Below, one piece after another: positions 58,303 through 64,000 of a DNA stretch of 64,000 nucleotides. The position numbers were made by a program, and so were the translations under genes. This DNA is from Thermogladius sp023256015 (GTDB lineage Archaea > Thermoproteota > Thermoprotei_A > Sulfolobales > Desulfurococcaceae). The DNA is taken from NCBI RefSeq assembly GCF_051131135.1, contig NZ_CP151274.1:372001-436000 (forward strand). Reading direction: 5' to 3'. How positions within the stretch are numbered: the first letter of the stretch is position 1; every line of letters begins with the position of its first letter. The notes beneath the pieces are model-generated. The model was not told where the DNA came from. It saw only the letters and a list, made by a program, of their open reading frames with translations, and ran no database searches.

Positions 58303-59169
58303 GTGAGCACCGTGGTAAAGTCCTTCCTGTACGGGGTCTACCTAGCAGTCGACACCCCTATCAAGCCGGGTGGTTACCACAGGTTGAGAGTAGACCTCGA
58401 GTCGGTTAGCCTCGTGTGCAACGGTATCTCGGTCTCGGACCTCGTAAACGAGGCGACCTCGGTAGGGGAGCGGGTTAGGAGAGGCGACCTCTCACTGCCC
58501 TCTGTCGAACTCGGCAGGTTTCTCAGTAAAGCTCTAAGGGAGGCTTTCAGGTGGTGTGGTAGGGTGTACCCCTCTTTGATAGTGCCGAGCCTCTTGTACG
58601 CTTTCTCGCTTGGGTACACCGGTACCGAGAGTATTCTGAGAGACCACGCGCAAGTGAAGAGGGTGGTGGAAAACCTCCTCTCGGCGAACAGGCCTGGGGA
58701 CATCAAGGCCTTCCAAGACGCGCTGAGGAGTGTCCATAGGACGGACATGCTCGACCACCTCGCCTCTACAGACCTTACAGGCGTCAGGTTGATCAGCTCA
58801 ACGGTTTCTTTCGGCGAGGTGTTCAGAGCCTTGTCGTCTAGGTGGCCCGCCTTTACTCTTCTCGACACCTACGAGTTCCCGGTCATAGGGCTACTGAAGA
58901 ACATGCTCAACTACAAGAAACGGTTCAAGAGCACGGAGGCCAGTATACTGGCCACTTACCTCGACTTAATCACCCCCCGCATTCCGGCTAACCTCAGAGG
59001 TGCCGTGAGAGACCTGGTAGAGAAGGACCTGACCAGTAAGGATGCGGCTAAGAAGTTACTCGAGGTAGACGTCGAGGTGAGGAGGCAGGGGTTCAGCTTC
59101 AACGAGTACGTCGAGGAGCTTGCGGTGCTGACGTTCCTGGCAGTCTACGAGGGGTTGCTCACAGCGTAG
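58303..59169 (+). CDS. CitG-like (triphosphoribosyl-dephospho-CoA synthase family) protein
   Basis: This protein of about 288 residues has DTPIKPGGYHRLRVDLESVSL, RAFRWCGRVYPSLIVPSLLYAFSLGYTG and helical repeats (VVENLLSANRPGDIKAFQDALRSVHRTDMLDHLASTDLTGVRLI), the CitG/MdcB pattern. In archaea such proteins function in uncharacterised ATP-dependent nucleotide chemistry. The GTG at 58303 has GGGGTGG 6 bases upstream; the GTG at 58294 is possible. The ATP-grasp gene is upstream. Confidence 0.85.
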   Translation: MSTVVKSFLYGVYLAVDTPIKPGGYHRLRVDLESVSLVCNGISVSDLVNEATSVGERVRRGDLSLPSVELGRFLSKALREAFRWCGRVYPSLIVPSLLYAFSLGYTGTESILRDHAQVKRVVENLLSANRPGDIKAFQDALRSVHRTDMLDHLASTDLTGVRLISSTVSFGEVFRALSSRWPAFTLLDTYEFPVIGLLKNMLNYKKRFKSTEASILATYLDLITPRIPANLRGAVRDLVEKDLTSKDAAKKLLEVDVEVRRQGFSFNEYVEELAVLTFLAVYEGLLTA

Positions 59170-59171
59170 GG

Positions 59172-59846
59172 CTACTTGCCCTCCAACAAGTCTCTAATCC
59201 TCCTCTCAATGCTCCACTCGACCCACTTAAAGGTCGCTTTCACTCCGTGACGCCCGAATACAGGTTGCACCCGGCCTCTCCTAATGGACTCCAAGACGTA
59301 TTGGATCTCTAGGTCGTCCACTTCGATGATCGTGTGAGCGGAGCCGACCTGTTCGACAACGTGTGCGTCGCTGTTGGCCAACCCGGGTAGGCCTAGCTCT
59401 CTGGCCGCCTGAACCGCCCTCCTGTTGGAGGCCTTGGTAGAAGACGCGTTCCAAACCTCTATAGCGTCCCACCCCCTTACGCTGTACACGTACTCGCCTA
59501 TACCGAGCCTGAAAAGGTCGAACGGGTGAGCGGGGACCACGAGGCAGTTGTTCTCGTGCGCTTTATCGACGAGCTCTTCAAGCCTGTATGGGGTCTCGAA
59601 AGGCTGCTCGCAGTAGACCAGCACGTCTCCTCTGTCCGTTCTAACCTCTGCTCCAGGGATCACTAGCACCTCCAGTGAGCCCCTGGGTACCTGTCTTATG
59701 GCTCTCACGCTACCCTCGAAGGTGTTGTGGTCGCTTATCGATACCACGGCCAGCCCGATGTCTGCGGCGCGGTGGACTATCTCGCTTGGGGAGTTCTTCC
59801 CGTCGCTGTAGAGGGAGTGTATGTGGAGGTCTGCCTTGACCCTCAC
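59172..59846 (-). CDS. PHP-domain phosphoesterase-like protein
   Basis: This 224-residue PHP protein has all four metal motifs: DLHIHSLYSDG, ISDHNTFEG, VVPAHPFDLF and ANSDAHVVEQ. The substrate could be a phosphoester in nucleotide or sugar metabolism. It converges on the CitG-like gene and starts with ATG. Confidence 0.92.
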   Translation of the reverse strand: MRVKADLHIHSLYSDGKNSPSEIVHRAADIGLAVVSISDHNTFEGSVRAIRQVPRGSLEVLVIPGAEVRTDRGDVLVYCEQPFETPYRLEELVDKAHENNCLVVPAHPFDLFRLGIGEYVYSVRGWDAIEVWNASSTKASNRRAVQAARELGLPGLANSDAHVVEQVGSAHTIIEVDDLEIQYVLESIRRGRVQPVFGRHGVKATFKWVEWSIERRIRDLLEGK

Positions 59847-59913
59847 TACCTAGCACCGCTCTTCGACGGTATTTTAGACCGGGTTGGACAGTTTAAAGTA
59901 TTAGCTGAGAGTC

Positions 59914-60132
59914 ATGAGCTTTAGAGTGGTACTGGACCCCGAGAAGTGCGACAAGTGTATGCTTTGTGTCGACTTGTGCCCGCTACACGTCTTTTACACG
60001 GGTAAGAACGGGGAAGTACGCGTCGACGACTCGCGTTGCATAGGGTGTTTTGCCTGCGTACCTCTCTGCCCTAGGAGGGCCATCAAGGTCTTTGTTGACG
60101 GAAAGTCTCTTCCAGAGGGAAGTACGGCTTAA
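59914..60132 (+). CDS. Ferredoxin, two [4Fe-4S] motifs
   Basis: This 72-residue protein has Cys 12, 15, 18, 22 and 42, 45, 48, 52 in the standard CX2CX2CX3C pattern. Small electron carrier; partner unknown. Its last 50 bases overlap the end of the zinc-ribbon gene on the other strand. Confidence 0.92.
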   Translation: MSFRVVLDPEKCDKCMLCVDLCPLHVFYTGKNGEVRVDDSRCIGCFACVPLCPRRAIKVFVDGKSLPEGSTA

Positions 60133-60352
60133 GCTCGCCTCCGCAGTAGGGGCACCTGTAGTGCAGCCTTCTCGCGTCGGCACTACAGAAGTACGCATCC
60201 CTACCCTTTGAGACGCAGGTGGGGCAGTAGAAGACGTCCTTTGTATCGTACGCGGCGAACAAGTCCAGCTTCTTGTTACAAATCGCACAGTATACAGTGG
60301 TCCAGCCCTTGTGACCGGACTTCTCCGCACCCCTCAGTAAGCCTACAGTCAT
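60083..60352 (-). CDS. Zinc-ribbon protein
   Basis: This 89-residue protein has CxxC knuckles: YCAICNKKL, FYCPTCVSKG, a lone YFCSADARRLHY and RCPYCGGEL, so two zinc sites are possible. No catalytic motif. It overlaps the end of the ferredoxin gene by 50 bases in convergent orientation. The upstream promoter lies near 60370-60415 (AT-rich). Confidence 0.72.
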   Translation of the reverse strand: MTVGLLRGAEKSGHKGWTTVYCAICNKKLDLFAAYDTKDVFYCPTCVSKGRDAYFCSADARRLHYRCPYCGGELKPYFPLEETFRQQRP

Positions 60353-60425
60353 AGCACCACCGCACCTGGGAGCTGGGAGATTATTGATAAAACGAGGTCT
60401 TTATAAGTTTACCTAGGGTACTACT

Positions 60426-61124
60426 GTGGTACTGATCCTGGCCACCGGCGACATACACGCCCCGGTCTACACCTCGAGTTTCCTGGGCGTTCTTGAGAAA
60501 GCTGGTTCTATAGAGCCGGACGTGGTTCTACTCGCGGGCGACCTAGTGGAGCACAACAACATAGCCGCTTTTAGACCAGTCTACGAAGAGCTCCTCAAGC
60601 GGTTTGGACGCGTGCCTATTGTGGCGGTTTTCGGGAACGAGGAGTACGCGGGGTTTGAGGACGAGTATAGGAGAGTCTACGGGAGGGTCAGGTGGCTGAA
60701 CGACGAGGTCCTCGACCTAGAGGTGTCCGGTGCAAGGCTGTGTATTATAGGGTCTCGGGGCGCGCTCAACAGGCCGACGAAGTGGCAGGAGAGGCATATG
60801 CCGGGTCTAAGAGTCTACTATAAGACTCTACCGGAGAAGGTGCTGAGAATGAGCAGGGAGTGCCGGGCTCGTGGGTGCCAGAAAATCGTACTGCTGACGC
60901 ACTACGGGGTGACTTTCAAGAACCTCGCGGGTGAGCCCCGCGATATTTGGGACTACCTAGCCAACCCTGACTTCGAGAGAGTCTTGGCCGAGGGGGGTTT
61001 CAGCCTGGCTATCCACGCTCACGCCCACAGGGGGGTGTACGAGAGGGTGGTCGTCGGGGGCACGCCTGTATACAACGTCTCCTTCCCGGCTAGGGGGAGG
61101 ATCGTCGAGGTCTCTCTCGAGTGA
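60426..61124 (+). CDS. Calcineurin-like metallophosphoesterase
   Basis: This 232-residue enzyme shows GDIHAPVYTSSFL, LAGDLVEHNN, GNEEYAGFEDEY, LTHYGVTFK and HAHAHRGVYERV, a complete set of two-metal phosphoesterase motifs. Substrate unknown. The GTG start lies close to a possible TATA block near 60396-60410. Confidence 0.93.
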   Translation: MVLILATGDIHAPVYTSSFLGVLEKAGSIEPDVVLLAGDLVEHNNIAAFRPVYEELLKRFGRVPIVAVFGNEEYAGFEDEYRRVYGRVRWLNDEVLDLEVSGARLCIIGSRGALNRPTKWQERHMPGLRVYYKTLPEKVLRMSRECRARGCQKIVLLTHYGVTFKNLAGEPRDIWDYLANPDFERVLAEGGFSLAIHAHAHRGVYERVVVGGTPVYNVSFPARGRIVEVSLE

Positions 61125-61136
61125 AAAATCGCCCGG

Positions 61137-63563
61137 TCACAACGCAATGTAGACTCCGCCACCGATGTCCGCCGCATTCGCGGGCGGCTCCTCGTACAAC
61201 TCGACATCCTCGAGCCTGTGCAGGTCTACTACCTCCTCCAAGACCCCCCGGAGCTTGGCAGGTAGGTAGACCTTGGCCTTTACGGGGTCGGAGAGCCGCA
61301 TGTTGCTCTTCTTCTTGAACCTCCATATAGCGGAGTTGACCTCCTCTACGAGCTTAGCTAGCTCGTACCCCTTCTCTACGAGCACCTTATCCGCCCTAGG
61401 GAACTCCTCTGTGTGCACGCTCTTCCCGTAGAGCTCTCTGTAAATGGCGTCTGTGACGAACGGCATTACCGGCGCCAGCATCTTGAGAAGAGTCTTCAAC
61501 ACGTAGTGTAGAGTGAACCAGGCCCCTCTCTGCTCCTCGCTACTGTACCTCCCGCTCTGGTTGTAGGCCCTCGACTTGACCAGCTCGACGTATTGAGAGG
61601 CGAAGTAGTTCCACGCGAACTGGTATATCTCGTGTACCGGCTCGTAAACGTCTAGCTCCGCGTAAGCCCTGTCGGCCTTCTCGAGGACGGCGTTCAAGTA
61701 GGCCAGGGTCGCCTCGTCTATGGGCCTCAGCCTGTAGTCGCCCGGCTCGGGGAAACTAGACACGAACCTCGCTATGTTCCACAGCTTGGTTGCGAACATC
61801 AGCCCCGTCTTGATCAGCTGTTCCGAGAACCTGTAGTCGTACCCTAGCCTCCCACTGGCTGCGGCCCAGAATCTGAAGGCGTCTGCCCCGTACTTCTCCA
61901 GGTAGGGGTCTGGGTCTATGACGTTGCCTTTGGACTTGTGCATCTCCTCACCCTTCTCGTCTAGCCCCATCCCCGTTATCCTCACCCAGCTGAAGGCCGG
62001 CTTCCCTGTCAATTGGTACACTCTCAGCAGTGTGTAGTAGAGCCACGTCCTCACGATGTCGACGCCCTGCGGGCGCAGAGTGTACTTCACTCTCTTGTAA
62101 AGGCCGGGGTTGTGCATGTACCCAGAAGCGTAGAGCACCGAGATGCTGCTGTCGAACCAGGTGTCGAACACTTTCTTCTCGCCGACAAGCTTGTCTCTGG
62201 GCGCCCCGCACACTGGGCACCTGTCCCATGGCGGCGGGTCTCTCCAGGGCCTGTAGTACGTGCCCGGCTCCGGGACGAGCACGCTACCACAGCTCGTGCA
62301 GCGCCAGACGGGGACCTCGGTGGCGTAGTACCTGTCCCGGCTTATAGGCCAATCCGTTGCTACGCTGTTGATCCACGACACAAGCCTGTTCTTGTGGAAC
62401 TCCGGCCTGAAAACGATTTTGTTGACCAGGTCGATCAGCGCGTTCTTGAACTCCACCTGCTTGAGGAACCACTCCCTCGTCGCGATGATCTGAGTCGGCG
62501 TCTTGCACCTCCAGCAGACCGGCACCGAGTGCCTAATGGCCTCTTTCTTTACTAGGAGTCCGCTCGACTCGAGCGACTCGACGACCTTCTTCCGCGCCTC
62601 CTCGACGGTTAGCCCTGCGAGGAAGCCTGCCTTGTCCGTCATCCTGCCTTCTTTGTCGATGATTATCTCGGGCTGGAGCCCTAGGTCCCTGAACATCTTG
62701 ACGTCGACGTGGTCTCCGAAGCTACACACCATCATAAGGCCTGTGCCGAAGGAGGGGTCTACCTCCGGGTGCTCGGCTATTACCAGTTCTGTCCCGTACA
62801 GCGGGGCTACAGCGTGCAGACCTTTCAGCCTTTCGTACCTCTCGTCGCCCGGTTTATAGACGAGGGCTTTGCAGGCCCTTAGGAGCTCGGGTCTAGTAGT
62901 GGCCACAACAACGACTTCGCCGGTCTCCCTGACTTTGAACTTTATGTAGTACAGGTAGTCGTCCCTCTCGAAGTACTCTAGCTCGGAGTCCGCGAGCGTC
63001 GTCCTGCATCTCGGGCACCAGTTAACGGGTCTCTCGGCCTCGTAGATCAGCCCCTTCTTGTAGAGGTCTATGAAGGTCGACTGTGTTATCGCCCTGTACT
63101 TGGCGCTGTCCGTCCCCTCCCTCCAGTAGTCGAAGCTGCAGCCGAGCCTCCTCCAGACCTTAACGATCTCGTTCTCCGCCTCGTCCAGGAAGCGCTTGCA
63201 CAGCTCCAGGAACTTCTCCCTACCCTCGGGCGTCCTGGAGAGCTCGTGGGGGTTGACGCCGTACTTCTTCTCGACCTGTACCTCTACTGGTAGCCCGTTC
63301 CTGTCGGCGTAGAAGGGGGCCACGACGGCGTAGCCCTTCATCCTGAAGTACCTTGCCACCATGTCTATCTGGGCGTAGTGCGCCGCGCCGCCCACGTGCC
63401 ACTTGCCGCTAGCGTACGGGGGCGGCGTGTCTATCACTATCACTTCCTTCGAGTCTAGACCGGGCTTGTACAGCCCCTCCTTCTCCCACAGCTCTAGCAA
63501 CTCGACCTCTCTACTGGGGCTCCAGCGCGTCACCTTTAACCTAGGCTTGTACGTGTCCGGCAA
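61137..63563 (-). CDS. valS: Valyl-tRNA synthetase
   Basis: This 808-residue class Ia synthetase reads PPPYASGKWHVGGAAHYAQIDMVARYFRMKG (HIGH variant HVGG), the editing/CP1 domain with ATTRPELLRACKALVYKPGDERYERL, and MHKSKGNVIDPDPYLEKYGAD (KMSKS variant). Zinc-like CTSC and CPVC motifs in the CP regions fit archaeal ValRS. It is convergent with the phosphoesterase gene; the stop lies 12 bases from it. Confidence 0.97.
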   Translation of the reverse strand: MPDTYKPRLKVTRWSPSREVELLELWEKEGLYKPGLDSKEVIVIDTPPPYASGKWHVGGAAHYAQIDMVARYFRMKGYAVVAPFYADRNGLPVEVQVEKKYGVNPHELSRTPEGREKFLELCKRFLDEAENEIVKVWRRLGCSFDYWREGTDSAKYRAITQSTFIDLYKKGLIYEAERPVNWCPRCRTTLADSELEYFERDDYLYYIKFKVRETGEVVVVATTRPELLRACKALVYKPGDERYERLKGLHAVAPLYGTELVIAEHPEVDPSFGTGLMMVCSFGDHVDVKMFRDLGLQPEIIIDKEGRMTDKAGFLAGLTVEEARKKVVESLESSGLLVKKEAIRHSVPVCWRCKTPTQIIATREWFLKQVEFKNALIDLVNKIVFRPEFHKNRLVSWINSVATDWPISRDRYYATEVPVWRCTSCGSVLVPEPGTYYRPWRDPPPWDRCPVCGAPRDKLVGEKKVFDTWFDSSISVLYASGYMHNPGLYKRVKYTLRPQGVDIVRTWLYYTLLRVYQLTGKPAFSWVRITGMGLDEKGEEMHKSKGNVIDPDPYLEKYGADAFRFWAAASGRLGYDYRFSEQLIKTGLMFATKLWNIARFVSSFPEPGDYRLRPIDEATLAYLNAVLEKADRAYAELDVYEPVHEIYQFAWNYFASQYVELVKSRAYNQSGRYSSEEQRGAWFTLHYVLKTLLKMLAPVMPFVTDAIYRELYGKSVHTEEFPRADKVLVEKGYELAKLVEEVNSAIWRFKKKSNMRLSDPVKAKVYLPAKLRGVLEEVVDLHRLEDVELYEEPPANAADIGGGVYIAL

Positions 63564-63625
63564 CGCGACACCTATCCGGCTAGGTGTTATAAAGTAGCCG
63601 TTTGTGATTAAAAACGTTCAACGAC

Positions 63626-63991
63626 TCACTGTGGAGTGGGTTTTGCCCTAATGAGAAGCCAGGAGGTCTCGAACACCTTTCTTAGCACGTCTTCTCCGAG
63701 GGGCTTTCTCAAAACCCACCTGACGTTCAACGTCTCCACGCCGCCCGGGGTCTTGGAGCCCACGACCTCGAGGCTCAGGGTCACGTCCTTGAGCTCGGGA
63801 CCCGCCAAAGCTGGGTCTAGAGTCGAATATACCAGGCAAAAGTCCTCCTTTACACAGCTAGTCCTCGTGACAGGGTAGTCAAAGCCCTTCTTGTACACGT
63901 CCACGCTTACGAAGACCTTGTCGTCCTCCTCAACCACCAGTACCCTGTAGTAGTCGCTGAAGTACACCTCCCTTACACTGCCCGGCAGCAT
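63626..63991 (-). CDS. Hypothetical protein
   Basis: This 121-residue protein starts at ATG 63991; an in-frame TAG lies 6 bases upstream, so this is the true start. It is beta-rich (VREVYFSDYYRVLVVEEDDKVFVSVDVY) with a pair of Cys (TSCVKEDFCLVYS) and an SKTPGGVETLNVRWVL segment. No recognised domain. It stands about 60 bases upstream of valS, on the same strand, possibly in one transcript. Confidence 0.72.
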   Translation of the reverse strand: MLPGSVREVYFSDYYRVLVVEEDDKVFVSVDVYKKGFDYPVTRTSCVKEDFCLVYSTLDPALAGPELKDVTLSLEVVGSKTPGGVETLNVRWVLRKPLGEDVLRKVFETSWLLIRAKPTPQ

Positions 63992-64000
63992 CGGCTAAGA

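Overview
The window looks like a contiguous piece of chromosome from a hyperthermophilic crenarchaeote (Thermoproteota, probably Desulfurococcales-like). It carries archaeal/eukaryal-type ribosomal proteins (S28e, L24e, L7Ae, L18e, L30e, L21e), archaeal RNA polymerase with A split into A' and A'' and an unsplit B, and an Orc1/Cdc6 initiator. It also has an intron-bearing tRNA, TATA-box promoters, many GTG/TTG starts, a tetraether-lipid synthase and GC-rich coding DNA. The genus cannot be fixed from the sequence alone.

Layout: 1-6177 holds translation genes (aIF5B end, NDK, L24e, S28e, L7Ae, a frameshifted methyltransferase, GluRS, a small lipoyl-like protein). 6181-12553 is the conserved cluster S13-S4-S11-RpoD-L18e-L13-S9-RpoN-S2-MEMO-IPP isomerase, on the minus strand. 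12711-15464 has tRNA-Ser, a 20-codon Lys/Glu micro-ORF, S10, EF-1A and S7. 15480-19170 is an AT-richer island that splits the usual S12-S7-EF1A-S10 order. It contains a decayed TnpB-type element, a truncated and an intact beta-helix surface-protein gene, and an internally deleted copy of the same element at the far edge. 19741-28578 is S12-NusA-L30e-RpoA''-RpoA'-RpoB-RpoH, read on the minus strand.

28702-33138 has four elements of interest: tRNA-Ala, orc1/cdc6, tRNA-Gln (with intron) and tRNA-Lys, then the tetraether synthase homologue. 33189-37526 has a Fap7-type adenylate kinase, a circularly permuted GTPase, an E1-like enzyme surrounded by three small ubiquitin-fold proteins that all end in Gly-Gly, and an ion permease. 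37527-39568 is poor in genes and partly decayed. 39569-46216 has TrmO, a secreted subtilisin-like protease, a BtpA-like protein, a GlmU-like/GlmS pair for amino-sugar nucleotide synthesis, and UMP kinase.

46226-52660 is an RNA-modification and translation block (TrmJ-like, Mtq2-like, KsgA, DUF655, RpoF, L21e, Pus10, SRP54, tRNA-Leu). 52759-64000 has a flavin reductase, an MFS carrier, a purine-salvage pair (PRTase, MTA phosphorylase), an ATP-grasp/CitG-like pair with a candidate C/D-box sRNA between them, a PHP-domain protein, ferredoxin, zinc-ribbon protein, phosphoesterase, ValRS and a hypothetical protein.

The most unusual material is the surface-protein island with element copies at both edges, the three-modifier/E1 cluster, the split methyltransferase, the missing canonical start of the IPP isomerase, and several small RNA or peptide candidates. 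No complete undescribed system could be proven from sequence alone.
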